Shown in pieces: positions 1 to 8,769 of a DNA stretch of 64,000 nt (its first letter is position 1; each line of letters opens with the position of its first letter). A program made the translations under genes and the position numbers. Below the pieces are notes generated by a model. The model was given only the letters and a program-made list of their open reading frames with translations. It searched no databases and was not told the DNA's origin. The stretch is from Streptomyces asoensis (GTDB lineage Bacteria; Actinomycetota; Actinomycetes; Streptomycetales; Streptomycetaceae): NCBI RefSeq assembly GCF_016860545.1, contig NZ_BNEB01000006.1, positions 248,001 to 312,000 of the forward strand, read 5' to 3'.

Positions 1-521
1 AGGGTCGGGTCCGTATCGAACTGTGCGACTACCGCGAGGCACGCGGGCACTACGACGCCGTGGTCAGCGTGGAGATGGTCGAGGCGGTCGGCGCTGAGTT
101 CTGGCCGGTGTATTTCCGCACGATCGACGAGCGGCTGGCACCGGGCGGCCGGGCGTCGCTCCAGGCCATCACCATGCCGCATGAGCGGATGCTCGCCGCC
201 CGGGACACATTCACCTGGATCCACAAGTACGTCTTTCCCGGCGGTCTCATCCCGTCCACGACGGCGATCGAGGAGGCGGTGCGCGACCACACAGGGCTGC
301 GGCTCGCCCGCCGCGACGCCTTCGGCTCCCACTACGCCGAGACGCTGCGGTTGTGGCGGGAGAGGTTCACCGAGCGCGCCGAGACGGTGGAGGCGCTCGG
401 TTTCGACGACATCTTCCGCAGGCTGTGGACCTTCTACCTCGCCTACTCCGAGGCCGGCTTCCGGTCCGGGTATCTCGATGTGCAGCAGTACCTGTTCACC
501 AAGGAGAACTCCGCGCGATGA
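1..521 (+). CDS. Cyclopropane-fatty-acid-synthase-like SAM methyltransferase, 5' end missing
   Basis: The gene enters from outside the window; the reading frame starts at base 3 and about 172 C-terminal residues are visible. They match the C-terminal half of class I SAM methyltransferases of the cyclopropane fatty acid synthase (CFA/CMAS) family: the VVSVEMVEAVG motif, then the ITMPHERM segment, then the conserved IHKYVFPGG motif and a final FRSGYLDVQQY helix. This family methylates double bonds of phospholipid acyl chains at the membrane. The stop overlaps the start of the next gene in an ATGA, so the two CFA-like genes are translationally coupled. The SAM-binding N-terminus lies outside the window. 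Confidence 0.88.
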   Translation, partial: GRVRIELCDYREARGHYDAVVSVEMVEAVGAEFWPVYFRTIDERLAPGGRASLQAITMPHERMLAARDTFTWIHKYVFPGGLIPSTTAIEEAVRDHTGLRLARRDAFGSHYAETLRLWRERFTERAETVEALGFDDIFRRLWTFYLAYSEAGFRSGYLDVQQYLFTKENSAR

Positions 522-1831
522 CCAGCATCCTTCCCGTGAAGGCCCCCGGCGCAGCCCACCTGCTCGCCCGCCTCGCCCAGGACACCCTCGGGGGCCCGCT
601 GCCCCTGCGGCTTCGGGCCTGGGACGGCAGTGAAAGCGGCCCGGCAGACGCGCCCGTGGTCGTCCTGCGGTCCCGGCGCGCGCTGCGCCGGCTGCTGTGG
701 CAGCCCGGCGAGCTCGCCCTGGCACAGGCGTACGTCACCGGCGAACTCGACGTCGACGGCGACCTCGCGCACGGGCTGAGGACGGTGTGGGCCGCGCAGC
801 GGGAGCACGGCCTGCGCCCGCCCCGGCTCACTCCCGCCGACCGGGCCCGCGCCCTGGCCACCGTCGTACGGCTCGGCGCGGTAGGCCCGCGTCCAGCCGC
901 GCCGGCCTCCCAGGCGCGGCTGCGTGGCGGTCTGCACAGCAGGGCTCGCGACCGGGCCGCGATCAGCCACCACTACGACCTGTCCAACGACTTCTACCGT
1001 CTCCTTCTCGACGAGACCATGGCCTATTCCTGCGGCTACTGGGCGAGTGACGACGAGGGCTTCGGACCCGCCGACGCCCAGCGGGCCAAACTGGAGCTGA
1101 TCTGCCGCAAGCTGGCCCTGGCACCCAGGACCCGGCTGCTGGACATCGGCTGCGGCTGGGGTGCGCTCACCCTGTACGCGGCCGAACGGCACGGCGTCCA
1201 GGTCACCGCCGTCACCCTGGCCCGGGAGCAGGCGGCGTACGTGCGCGCACAGGTGCGCGAGCGTGGCCTGAGCGAGCTGGTCGAGGTGGTCTGCCAGGAC
1301 TACCGGGACATCCAGGGCGGCGGGTACGACGCCGTCTCCACCATCGAGATGGGCGAGCACGTCGGCGACGCCGAGTACCCGGCGTTCGCGGCCGCCCTGC
1401 ACCGGTTCGTCCGGCCGTGCGGGCGGGTGCTGGTGCAGCAGATGGCGCGGGGCCGCGACGCTCCTGGCGGCGGGGCGTTCATCGAGGCCTACATCGCCCC
1501 CGACATGCACATGCGTCCGCTCGGCGAGACGACGGCCATGCTGGAGGAGGCGGGCCTGGAGGTGCGGCACACCGAGTCGCTGCGCGAGCACTACGTCCGA
1601 ACCGTCCAGGCGTGGCACCGCACACTGGAGGAGCGCTGGGAGCGGTTCGTGCGGCTGGTGGGCGAGGAGACGGCGCGCGTGTGGCGGCTGTACCTGGTCG
1701 GCGGGGCGCTGGCGTTCGAGGAAGGCCGGATGGGCGTCGACCAAATCCTGAGTGTACGGCCCGGTCCCGGAGGACACAGCGGTATGCCGCACACCACGCA
1801 CGCCTGGTACGAAGGGCTGGGCCGGCCGTGA
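518..1831 (+). CDS. Second cyclopropane-fatty-acid-synthase-like methyltransferase
   Basis: This 437-residue CFA/CMAS family methyltransferase has the SAM-binding motif LLDIGCGWGALTLY at about residues 206-219, preceded by the family's YDLSNDFYRLLLDETMAYS segment. The EMGEHVG motif follows at about 275. The ATG at 518 lies inside the stop of the upstream methyltransferase (ATGA), and the protein ends inside the GTGA start of the DUF1295 gene, so it is one link of a four-gene coupled operon. The expected role is transfer of a methyl or methylene group to unsaturated acyl chains. The first 130 residues diverge from E. coli Cfa, so the exact product (cyclopropane or branched methyl) cannot be told. 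Confidence 0.9.
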   Translation: MTSILPVKAPGAAHLLARLAQDTLGGPLPLRLRAWDGSESGPADAPVVVLRSRRALRRLLWQPGELALAQAYVTGELDVDGDLAHGLRTVWAAQREHGLRPPRLTPADRARALATVVRLGAVGPRPAAPASQARLRGGLHSRARDRAAISHHYDLSNDFYRLLLDETMAYSCGYWASDDEGFGPADAQRAKLELICRKLALAPRTRLLDIGCGWGALTLYAAERHGVQVTAVTLAREQAAYVRAQVRERGLSELVEVVCQDYRDIQGGGYDAVSTIEMGEHVGDAEYPAFAAALHRFVRPCGRVLVQQMARGRDAPGGGAFIEAYIAPDMHMRPLGETTAMLEEAGLEVRHTESLREHYVRTVQAWHRTLEERWERFVRLVGEETARVWRLYLVGGALAFEEGRMGVDQILSVRPGPGGHSGMPHTTHAWYEGLGRP

Positions 1832-2652
1832 ACGGCTTCCCCTGGAACGCGTTCGCGCTCAACCTCGCATGGTCCGCCGCCGCAGTCCTGACGGTCATGC
1901 TCCTCACCTTCGCGCTCGCCGTCCGCGCGGGCCTGCACCGGATCGTGGACATCGCCTGGGGGGTGGGCTTCACCGCGGTGGCCGTCGTGAGCTGTGCCGC
2001 CTCCGCCGGTCAGGGGGATCCCCTACGACGGCTGCTGGTGACCGTTGCGACGGCGCTCTGGGGGATGCGGCTGGCCGTGCACATCGCACGGCGCGGCCGT
2101 GGCCACGGTGAGGACCCGCGCTACGAGGCGATGCTGGCGAAGGCGCCCGGCAGCCGGAACACCTACGCGCTGCGGATGGTCTACCTGCTCCAAGGCGCCC
2201 TGGTGTGGCTGGTCTCCCTGCCCGTACAGGCCGCGCAGTACATCTCCGGTCCGCCGTCGTTCCTCGTCCAAGCCGGGAGCGTGCTGTGGGCGGTCGGGTT
2301 CGGCTTCGAGGCGGTCGGGGATGCCCAGCTCGCCCGGTTCAGGGCCGATCCCGCGAACCGGGGCCGGATCATGGACCAGGGGCTGTGGTCGTGGACCCGG
2401 CACCCCAACTACTTCGGCGACTTCTGCGTGTGGTGGGGCCTGTTCCTCCTGGCCTGCGACGCGCCGCAGGCCGCCGCCGTGTCCGTCGTCTCCCCGCTGG
2501 TGATGAGCCTGCTGCTGATACGGGGAAGCGGGAAGCGGCTGCTGGAACGGCACATGGCGGACCGGCCCGGCTATGCCGAGTACATGGCCCGCACCAGCGG
2601 CTTCTTCCCCCGCCCGGCCAGGCGGCGGACCGCCGGGAGGGGGCTGCGGTGA
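1828..2652 (+). CDS. DUF1295 membrane protein (steroid 5-alpha-reductase-like fold)
   Basis: This 274-residue multi-pass membrane protein begins with a GTG that overlaps the previous stop. The family hallmarks are present: the DIAWGVGF segment near residue 34, the SRNTYALRMVYLLQGALVW stretch near 110, and the C-terminal MDQGLWSWTRHPNYFGDF motif near 182, typical of DUF1295 and isoprenylcysteine methyltransferase or steroid-reductase-like proteins. In mycobacteria a DUF1295 gene lies between a CFA-type methyltransferase and sigK, which matches the neighbourhood here. The substrate is unknown; a lipid-reducing or lipid-modifying step acting with the methyltransferases is an inference. Confidence 0.88.
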   Translation: MNGFPWNAFALNLAWSAAAVLTVMLLTFALAVRAGLHRIVDIAWGVGFTAVAVVSCAASAGQGDPLRRLLVTVATALWGMRLAVHIARRGRGHGEDPRYEAMLAKAPGSRNTYALRMVYLLQGALVWLVSLPVQAAQYISGPPSFLVQAGSVLWAVGFGFEAVGDAQLARFRADPANRGRIMDQGLWSWTRHPNYFGDFCVWWGLFLLACDAPQAAAVSVVSPLVMSLLLIRGSGKRLLERHMADRPGYAEYMARTSGFFPRPARRRTAGRGLR

Positions 2653-3362
2653 CACGGGACAGCGGGCAGCAGACCGGAACGGGCACCCGTGCACTGCTAC
2701 TGCCCCGCTCGCTTCCTTCCTGGCCCCGCGCGGCCGTCCTGGTGCTGCACGGCGGGCAGGCGTCGAGCGAACGCCCCACCAGCCCCTGGCAGCCGGCCGC
2801 GCTGCGGATGCGTCCGCTCGTGCGGGCGGTGACCGCCGCACTCCCCCACGAGGACGTTCTGGTCGCCCAGGTCCGCTACCGGCTGCGCGGCTGGAACGCC
2901 GAACGGGCCGACCCGCTGAGGGATACCCGGCGGGCCCTGGACGAACTCCGTGAACTGACCGGTCCCCTGCCCACGGTCCTGCTCGGACACTCCATGGGCG
3001 GCAGGGCGGCCCTGCGCGCTGCCGGCCACCCGCAGGTCTGCGCGGTCCTCGCCCTGGCACCATGGTGGCCTGCGGGGGAACCGGTCGCACAGACGGCGGG
3101 CCGGCGCGTCATCGCCCTGCACGGAAACCGCGACCGGATCACCTCGGCCGCGGAGACAGCGGACTGCGTACGCCGGGCGCGGGAGGCGGCGGCGCGGCCC
3201 GCCATGGCCGTCGTCGGCGACGGCGACCACGCGATGCTGCGCCGCCACCGCTTCTGGCACCGCACCGCGTCGGCCGTCGTCGCCCATCTCCTCGACCCCG
3301 ACGGCGTCCCCGACCCGCTGCCCGAGGAGAGCTACGGAGGTGGGCACTTTCCCGTGCTCTGA
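2649..3362 (+). CDS. Alpha/beta-hydrolase
   Basis: This 237-residue alpha/beta-hydrolase is coupled to the DUF1295 gene through a GTGA overlap. The strand AAVLVLHGG near residue 30 provides the oxyanion region, the nucleophile elbow is LGHSMGG near 115 (Ser), an Asp follows in LHGNRDRIT near 160, and the His is probably in GDGDHAML near 195. It is short, like the dienelactone hydrolase or small esterase group. The coupling makes a role in lipid turnover with the methyltransferases likely, but the substrate cannot be read from the sequence. It is the last gene of the forward operon; the next gene is convergent and ends 43 bp downstream. Confidence 0.85.
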   Translation: MTRDSGQQTGTGTRALLLPRSLPSWPRAAVLVLHGGQASSERPTSPWQPAALRMRPLVRAVTAALPHEDVLVAQVRYRLRGWNAERADPLRDTRRALDELRELTGPLPTVLLGHSMGGRAALRAAGHPQVCAVLALAPWWPAGEPVAQTAGRRVIALHGNRDRITSAAETADCVRRAREAAARPAMAVVGDGDHAMLRRHRFWHRTASAVVAHLLDPDGVPDPLPEESYGGGHFPVL

Positions 3363-3404
3363 CCGGTCCGCCACGGCCCCGGCCGGCGTCGGCGGTGCCC
3401 CGCT

Positions 3405-3995
3405 TCAGCGCAGACGGGTGGGGCGGTGCGGGGCGGCGGTGCTCAGCCGGATCCGGGTGCGGGCCGTGCAGGGCGCCGCGCTCTTCTCGGCCTCCGCCGT
3501 CAGCGCGCACAGGGCGGGCAGGACGGCGTCCGGGGAGGCGCCCGGTCGCAGCCAGATCCGCAGGCCGATCTCCAGCCGCCGCCCGGGAAGGCACAGCACG
3601 CGGCTGCGGCTGCGGGCGACGCCGGGAAGGGCCGCCACGCGGGTCGACAGCGCCTCGGCCAGTGCCTGCGGGCGCACCGTGCCGCCGGGCAGGGCGAGGG
3701 CGAGCGGTCGGGCGGGGCCGGGACGCAACCGTGCGAGGGACCAGTAGGCGAGCAGCACGCTCAGGGTGATGGCGGCGGCCATGAGCGTGGGGGTCCACCA
3801 GGCCTCGGCGCGCAGCTGGGCCAGCCGGTCGCGGTCCAGCAGGACGGAGCCGGGGGCCGCGGCGGGCCACCAGGACGGCAATCTGCCCGTGACGGCCCGG
3901 TCCGTGGCGGCGAGCCAGGAGCCGGCCAGGGCCAGGACGAGCCCGGCCAGGCCGAGGACCGTCCGGTTGACGGCACTGCGGACACGGCGCGTCAC
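3405..3995 (-). CDS. amaP: AmaP-like membrane anchor of Asp23-family protein
   Basis: This 196-residue protein has two N-terminal membrane helices (around residues 11-28 and 70-86) separated by an extracytoplasmic loop, then a cytoplasmic Asp23-like alpha/beta domain. This is the layout of the alkaline shock response membrane anchor protein AmaP, which in Firmicutes tethers Asp23 to the membrane. It is the last gene of a four-gene minus-strand operon (Asp23, small membrane protein, DUF6286 protein, AmaP) and its ATG overlaps the upstream stop. The function as anchor is known for the family and inferred here. Confidence 0.8.
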   Translation of the reverse strand: MTRRVRSAVNRTVLGLAGLVLALAGSWLAATDRAVTGRLPSWWPAAAPGSVLLDRDRLAQLRAEAWWTPTLMAAAITLSVLLAYWSLARLRPGPARPLALALPGGTVRPQALAEALSTRVAALPGVARSRSRVLCLPGRRLEIGLRIWLRPGASPDAVLPALCALTAEAEKSAAPCTARTRIRLSTAAPHRPTRLR

Positions 3996-5179
3996 CGCTC
4001 ACCTCCGACGGCACGGGCGCGCCCCGGCACCGAAGACCCGGGCACGGACGGCGGGGTCGTCTCGTCCAGCGCGGACGGCGATGTCGCCGTGCCGGGTACG
4101 GACGGCGGTGTCGCCGTGTCCGGTACGGACGGCGCCGTCGTGGCGTCCGGCGCGGGCGGCGCGGTCTCCGTGTCCGGCACGGGCGGCGGGGTCGTCGTGT
4201 CCGGCGTGGGTGGGTGCCACAGGGATTGCGGTGTGACGACGATCCGCAGGCGTGGGGTGCGGCGCAGGCGGCAGGCGGCCAGCGCGTCGCGGGCGGCGGC
4301 CGTGACGGCGGCGTGCGCGGCGGCGCGGTCGCCGAAGGCGAGGGGGGCCCGGACGACGGCCCGTCGGCGGGATGCCCTCACCCGTACAGCGGTGACGCCC
4401 TCGACGTCCCCCACCGCGTCCCGGAGCAGGGCTTCGACCGCCGAGCGGTCCATGGCCGCCTCGACGCGGGGCGCCGGGGCGAGGAGGGTGGAGCGGCGGC
4501 GCCTGCCCGGGGTGAGGGCGAGCACGGCCATCCACACGCCGGCAAGGGCGAGCAGCGCGCCTCCGGCGACGACGGCCGGGTCGCCGGGTCCGTGCCCGGA
4601 CAGCCAGTGCACGGCGCCGGTGCGCCAGGCGGCGGGTGCCTGGTGGGCGGTGTGCACCCGGACCAGGTCGAGGGCCAGCGCGCCGGTGCCCACCGCGGCG
4701 GCCGCGGTGAGCAGGGTGACCGGCACCCGGCGCCCGGACCACCGGCGGCGGGGCGTGCGGGTGCCGGGCCCGGCGCCGGCGGACGGCGGCAGCGGGGGGT
4801 GCGGCAGGAGAGACGGGGCGAGCGCGGTGACGGTGACGCGCGCGTCGGCCACGTCCAGTCCCGTCAGCTGCCCGGTGCGCTGCGCCACGTGCCGCTGGAG
4901 GTTCTTGACGGTCTCGGCCAGGGGGGCCGGGTAGGGCAGGGTCACCCCGAGCGCCAGCTGCGCGCTGTTGCCGTGCACGGACGCCGCGACCCGGGCGGCC
5001 GGCACGGGACGGCCGGTCCGGTCGGGGCGGTCGGGGCCGTCGGTCCGTGCGGTCCGGGAGGAGCGGGCGCCGGGGGCGCCGCCCGGGCGGGGCAGCGTCT
5101 CGGCGGCCGCGCGTTCGGCGATCCTGCGTACCGCCCGCGGTGAGACGGTGGTGGTGCCGCGGGCGGCCGCGGCGGTCAT
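3992..5179 (-). CDS. Asp23/DUF6286-type envelope protein with repetitive tail
   Basis: This 395-residue protein begins with an Asp23/Gls24-like region (residues about 10-120; SPRAVRRIAERAAAE, then a VTLPYPAPLAETVKNLQRHVA stretch in two parts). Two membrane helices follow, around 150-170 and 200-225, and then a C-terminal alpha/beta domain of the DUF6286 type. The last 60 residues are low-complexity repeats rich in Pro, Thr and Asp. Both ends overlap neighbours by 4 bp, so it is translationally coupled. The likely role is structural, in the cell envelope together with AmaP and Asp23; no enzymatic motif is visible. Confidence 0.78.
   Translation of the reverse strand: MTAAAARGTTTVSPRAVRRIAERAAAETLPRPGGAPGARSSRTARTDGPDRPDRTGRPVPAARVAASVHGNSAQLALGVTLPYPAPLAETVKNLQRHVAQRTGQLTGLDVADARVTVTALAPSLLPHPPLPPSAGAGPGTRTPRRRWSGRRVPVTLLTAAAAVGTGALALDLVRVHTAHQAPAAWRTGAVHWLSGHGPGDPAVVAGGALLALAGVWMAVLALTPGRRRRSTLLAPAPRVEAAMDRSAVEALLRDAVGDVEGVTAVRVRASRRRAVVRAPLAFGDRAAAHAAVTAAARDALAACRLRRTPRLRIVVTPQSLWHPPTPDTTTPPPVPDTETAPPAPDATTAPSVPDTATPPSVPGTATSPSALDETTPPSVPGSSVPGRARAVGGER
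4035..4210. repeat. Degenerate 30-bp tandem repeat encoding a Pro/Thr/Asp tail
   Basis: About five to six imperfect 30-bp units encode variants of a ten-residue unit such as PPSVPDTATP at the C-terminus of the DUF6286-type protein. Repeats of this kind often vary in number between strains. Confidence 0.6.
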
Positions 5180-5361
5180 CGGCGGCTCCGCTCGAACGCG
5201 TCGCGTACGTCCTGGACGCCGCCTCCGCCCTCGATCCAGCGGCCCAGCGCCCAGCCCAGGCCGCCGAGCGCGGCCACCAGCAGGAAGGCGCCGAACCCGC
5301 CGAAGAAACCGGCGAACGCCAGGGCCATTCCCGCGATCATCCCTACGAACGGTGTGCTCAT
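5176..5361 (-). CDS. Small membrane protein (DUF2273-like)
   Basis: This 61-residue protein is mostly one long Gly/Ala-rich hydrophobic hairpin (residues 5-42), followed by a charged C-terminus (DVRDAFERSRR). Such small DUF2273-like proteins sit between Asp23 and AmaP genes in many actinobacteria. The start is ATG at 5361, and the stop overlaps the next gene by 4 bp. Its role is probably in membrane association of the Asp23 complex; this is inferred from context. Confidence 0.75.
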   Translation of the reverse strand: MSTPFVGMIAGMALAFAGFFGGFGAFLLVAALGGLGWALGRWIEGGGGVQDVRDAFERSRR

Positions 5362-5411
5362 GCCCTGTCCACCTCTCACCCGGAACAGCTCCCGTCTTCT
5401 CCCCGGCCCCG

Positions 5412-5954
5412 CTACGCCACGCGGGAGGCGGCCGCGGCCGTGGACTCGTCCTCGTCCTCGGGCAGGTGGACGTCGTTGACGGTGATGTTGACCTCGACGA
5501 CCTCCAGCCCGGTGATCCGCTCCACCGCGGAGACGACGTTCTCCCGCACGTCCCGGGCCACGTCCGTGATGGCGGCGCCGTACTCGACGACCAGGTCCAG
5601 GTCGATGGCCGTCTGCCGCTCGCCCACCTCGACCTTCACCCCGCGCCCCACGTTGGGCCGGCCGCCGGGCACGCGGTCGCGCACCGCGCCGATGGTGCGC
5701 GACAGGCCGCCGCCCATGTCGTACACGCCGGGGATCTCCCGGGCGGCGATGCCGGCCACCTTCACGACGACGACGTCGGCGATCGAGGTCCGGCCGCGGT
5801 CGGCGGCCGGCTGGTCGGCGCCCGTCGTGCCGTCGGACACGGCGGTGGTGGTGCGGGGGGCACCGGTGCGCTGCGGGACCGAGGGGGCGGACGGAGTGGA
5901 GGGGGTGGAGGGGGTGGACACGTCCTTGGCGGTGGGTGCGGTCTGCGTGGTCAT
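5412..5954 (-). CDS. Asp23/Gls24 family envelope stress protein
   Basis: This 180-residue protein has a disordered Thr/Pro/Ser N-terminus (residues 1-60) and then a complete Asp23/Gls24 domain (about 62-165): IADVVVVKVAG, EIPGVYDM, VEVGERQTAIDLDLVVEYG and VVEVNITVNDVHLP. The start is ATG at 5954 with AAAGGGA nine bases upstream. It is the first gene of the operon and has its own ECF-type promoter (6009-6040). The family coats the inner membrane face and is induced by envelope or alkaline stress. Confidence 0.92.
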   Translation of the reverse strand: MTTQTAPTAKDVSTPSTPSTPSAPSVPQRTGAPRTTTAVSDGTTGADQPAADRGRTSIADVVVVKVAGIAAREIPGVYDMGGGLSRTIGAVRDRVPGGRPNVGRGVKVEVGERQTAIDLDLVVEYGAAITDVARDVRENVVSAVERITGLEVVEVNITVNDVHLPEDEDESTAAAASRVA

Positions 5955-6008
5955 GGCACGTCCCTTTCTGCCTCGATGTGCGGGTGCTTCCTGAGGGGCT
6001 CTCACTGC

Positions 6009-6040
6009 GTTGGACCCGCCCCGGCCGCGGCTGTGACGCG
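6009..6040 (-). promoter_or_regulatory. ECF-type promoter of the Asp23 operon
   Basis: On the minus strand CGCGTCACA and GTCCAAC are separated by exactly 16 bp, ending about 55 bp before the Asp23 start codon. The same two blocks with the same 16-bp spacing precede the ECF sigma gene at 8831. I infer a shared autoregulated ECF promoter. Confidence 0.65.
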
Positions 6041-6049
6041 GGAATCGCA

Positions 6050-6092
6050 AAAAAATGCTGCGGGGCGCCCACCGAGGTGAGGCGCCCCGCAG
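6050..6092 (-). terminator. Rho-independent terminator of the fasciclin gene
   Basis: A perfect 12-bp stem (arms 6081-6092 and 6058-6069, CTGCGGGGCGCC type) is followed on the minus strand by a run of seven T. It lies about 70 bp after the fasciclin stop, just upstream of the Asp23 operon promoter. Confidence 0.85.
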
Positions 6093-6159
6093 CCGAGTCG
6101 CGGTGACGAACCGCGGTGACCAGGTGCGTGACCAGGTCACCAGATGCGGTGACGAACCG

Positions 6160-6819
6160 TCAGCCGGCCGGCATCAGGACGGTGTCGATGATGTAGACGT
6201 TGGCGTTGGCGGTCTTGACGTTGCCGCAGACGACCTTGGCGGAGTCGTTGACCGTGTAGGACTCGCCGGAGCCGGAGGTGGTGAGCTTGGACTTCTCCAG
6301 GGTGTCGAAGGAGCCCTTCTCCAGGTCCTTGGGAGCCAGCTTCTGGCCGACGACGTGGTAGGTGAGGATCTTCGTCAGCTGGGCCTTGTCGGCCAGGACC
6401 TTGTCCAGGGTCGCCTTGGGGATCTTGGCGAAGGCGTCGTTGGTCGGGGCGAACACGGTGATGTTCTGGGCGTTGTTGAGGGTGTCGACCAGTCCGGCCT
6501 TCTTCACCGCCGTCACCAGCGTGGACAGGGCGGGGTTGTTGGAGGCCGCCGTGGCGACCGGGTCCTGGGCCATGCCGTCGAAGGAGCCGGCACCGCTCGC
6601 GGGCACCGCCGAACAGGCCGGGCCGAACGGCTTGTCCGCCATGGCGGTGCTGCCGGAGTCACCCATGCCGCTGTCGGAGGCGGCCGCGGGGGCCGACGCC
6701 TTGGAGGAGGTGTCCGACTTGGCGGAGTCGCTGCCGCTGTCGGAGCAGGCGCTCAGCGCCAGGGGCAGGACGGCCGCGGCGGCCAGGGTCACGGCGGTGC
6801 GGCGGATACGGGTGTTCAT
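6160..6819 (-). CDS. Fasciclin (FAS1) domain lipoprotein
   Basis: This 219-residue secreted protein has a signal peptide with lipobox LALSAC, so it should be anchored through Cys in about position 24. A Ser/Ala/Asp-rich linker follows, then one FAS1 domain (about 75-219) with the H1 motif NITVFAPTNDAF, the YHVVG block, and the C-terminal VYIIDTVLMPAG. It starts 73 bp after the molybdopterin oxidoreductase stop, probably in one transcript. The mycobacterial SigK targets MPT70 and MPT83 are also FAS1 proteins, which fits the nearby sigK/rskA. FAS1 proteins act in surface adhesion; the ligand is unknown here. Confidence 0.92.
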   Translation of the reverse strand: MNTRIRRTAVTLAAAAVLPLALSACSDSGSDSAKSDTSSKASAPAAASDSGMGDSGSTAMADKPFGPACSAVPASGAGSFDGMAQDPVATAASNNPALSTLVTAVKKAGLVDTLNNAQNITVFAPTNDAFAKIPKATLDKVLADKAQLTKILTYHVVGQKLAPKDLEKGSFDTLEKSKLTTSGSGESYTVNDSAKVVCGNVKTANANVYIIDTVLMPAG

Positions 6820-6892
6820 GGTGTTTCTCCAATGAGGGGTTAGGTGCGGCTGAGCCGCGTTCATGAGGGGGTGTGGGTTGGCTTGGGGGGGG

Positions 6893-8587
6893 TCAGTCGA
6901 CGGTGACGACGACGGAGTGCCGTCCGCTCGCGCCGTCGGGGACGGTCCGGGTGCGTCTGTCGGTCTGCACCTGGCCGGTGCGGTCGGTGGCGCGGACGGT
7001 GAGGGTGTGTCCTCCCGCGGTGGCCTGCCAGGGAAAGGACCACTGGCGCCAGGTGTCGCGGGTGTCCTCTGCGGCGAGGCGGGCCTCCTGCCAGGGGCCG
7101 TCGTCGACGCGGACCTCGACCTTGTCGATGCCGCGGTGCTGGGCCCAGGCGACCCCGGCGACCATGACCGTGCCCGCCCGGGGACGGGCGAACGGCTTGG
7201 GGGTGTCGATGCGGGACTGGGTCTTCACCGGCGCCCTGCGGGCCCAGCCCCGCTTGACCCAGTAGGGGTCGTAGGCGTCGAACGTGGTGAGTTCGAGGTC
7301 CTCGATCCACTTGCACGCGGAGACGTAGCCGTACAGGCCGGGCACGACCATGCGGACCGGGAAGCCGTGCGCGAACGGCAGCGGTTCACCGTTCATGCCG
7401 ACGGCGAGGAGGGAGTCCCGGCCGTCCATGACGTCCTCCAGCGGACTGCCGATCGTCATGCCGTCCACCGAGCGGGCGACCAGCTGATCGGCGGGCCCGC
7501 CCCGCGAGGGGGGTACGACTCCGCACTCGGCCAGCAGGCCGGCGAGGCGGACGCCGATCCAGCGGGCGTTGCCGACATAGGGGCCGCCGACCTCGTTGGA
7601 GACGCAGGTGAGCGTGATGTCCCGCTCGACCAGCTCACGGCGCAGCAGGTCGTCGAAGGACAGCGTCAGAGGCCGGGCGACTCCCTTGCCGTGGATGCGC
7701 AGCCGCCAGGCGCCGGCGTCCACCTTCGGCACCACCAGGGCGGTGTCGACGCGGTAGAAGTCGCCGTTCGGGGTGGTGAAGGGGCTGATGCCGGGGATCC
7801 GCAGCCCGGCGCCCCCGGGTACGGCCAGGGCGGCGGAGGCGGGCCGAGGCAGGACGAGCCGCTCACGTGAGGCGGCCGCGCTGTGCCCGCGGGAGGCGTT
7901 CCACGTCCGGCCGAGCACGGCGGCCCCGGTCGAGGCCGCGGCGGCGGCCGTCGCCGCGATCACGAACCCGCGACGGTCCCACTCCGCACCGGACCGCACC
8001 CCGCCGGGCCGCGCCGCGTCCGTGGCGGCGGGCGCGTCCGCCGCCGTGGGTACATCTGCGGCCGTGGCCGCGGCTGTGTCCACAGGCACGTCCGTGGCCG
8101 CGTGCGTCGTGTGTTCCCTCAGGGCGAGGCGGCCCGTCAGGACGTACAGCAGGACGGCTCCGGCGACGGCTCCGACGACCGACGGCAGCGCGTCGGCCGC
8201 TCCGGTCGAGTCGGGCCTGCCGGTCGCCGCGACCGCGCCGACGGCCCCGAACAGCAGCACGCCCGCCGCCCCGGTCCGCCGCCACCGCAGCGCGACGACT
8301 CCCAGCGCCAGCGCGCACAGCGCCAGCACCGCGAGGATCCCCAGCTGGAGGACCAGCTTGTCGTCCGTGCCGAAACGGCGGACCGCCCAGTCCTTGACCG
8401 CCGCGGGCGTCCGGTCGATCGCCGCGCCGCCCACCGCGACGACCGGGCCGGCCTGCGGGCGCACCGCCACCGACACCAGCTCCGCGACGGCGAGCGCGGC
8501 GAAACCCGCGAGCGCGCCACTGCACGCGCCCAGCAGCGGCCGTACCGCGCCGCGCCGGCCATGGGGTTCCTTCTCGTTCTCCGTCAC
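6893..8587 (-). CDS. Membrane-bound molybdopterin oxidoreductase (sulfite-oxidase fold)
   Basis: About 564 residues from a GTG at 8587. The N-terminal part has four hydrophobic helices (about 12-180). A twin-arginine-like RRGFVIA stretch precedes a last hydrophobic segment, then an Oxidored_molyb domain with the molybdenum-ligating Cys in TLTCVSNEVGG, and a C-terminal Ig-like Mo-co dimerisation domain with VEVRVDDGPWQEA. The reaction is probably oxidation or reduction of a small extracytoplasmic substrate; the substrate is unknown. I chose GTG 8587 because it lies six bases after the -10 of a SigK-type promoter, which would give a leaderless transcript. A GTG at 8632 in the same frame is the alternative. 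Confidence 0.88.
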   Translation of the reverse strand: MTENEKEPHGRRGAVRPLLGACSGALAGFAALAVAELVSVAVRPQAGPVVAVGGAAIDRTPAAVKDWAVRRFGTDDKLVLQLGILAVLALCALALGVVALRWRRTGAAGVLLFGAVGAVAATGRPDSTGAADALPSVVGAVAGAVLLYVLTGRLALREHTTHAATDVPVDTAAATAADVPTAADAPAATDAARPGGVRSGAEWDRRGFVIAATAAAAASTGAAVLGRTWNASRGHSAAASRERLVLPRPASAALAVPGGAGLRIPGISPFTTPNGDFYRVDTALVVPKVDAGAWRLRIHGKGVARPLTLSFDDLLRRELVERDITLTCVSNEVGGPYVGNARWIGVRLAGLLAECGVVPPSRGGPADQLVARSVDGMTIGSPLEDVMDGRDSLLAVGMNGEPLPFAHGFPVRMVVPGLYGYVSACKWIEDLELTTFDAYDPYWVKRGWARRAPVKTQSRIDTPKPFARPRAGTVMVAGVAWAQHRGIDKVEVRVDDGPWQEARLAAEDTRDTWRQWSFPWQATAGGHTLTVRATDRTGQVQTDRRTRTVPDGASGRHSVVVTVD

Positions 8588-8593
8588 GCGGGG

Positions 8594-8622
8594 AATCCGG
8601 TCCCGGCGGCCCGGCGGATTGG
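8594..8622 (-). promoter_or_regulatory. SigK-type promoter, oxidoreductase/fasciclin operon
   Basis: On the minus strand CCAATCC (8622-8616) and CGGATT (8599-8594) are separated by 16 bp. An identical arrangement precedes sigK at 11964-11992, and a near-identical one on the plus strand is at 8657-8685. The -10 box lies six bases before the GTG at 8587. Confidence 0.7.
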
Positions 8623-8656
8623 TCGTATCCACGATCGGATGAATCTCTTTTTCCGC

Positions 8657-8685
8657 CCAATCCGCGGAGGTCGCGGCTACGGATC
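8657..8685 (+). promoter_or_regulatory. SigK-type promoter, distal promoter of the ECF operon
   Basis: CCAATCC, 16 bp, CGGATC on the plus strand, back to back with the oxidoreductase promoter. It would give a leader of about 140 bases before the ECF sigma gene and would place that gene under SigK. Confidence 0.6.
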
Positions 8686-8769
8686 AAAAGGAAAAAGGGG
8701 TGAATCAGCAGCGCGTTCCCGCCCGGTCCGGCATCCGATCGGGGCTCCTTCGCCGAATGTCTGTGTGTC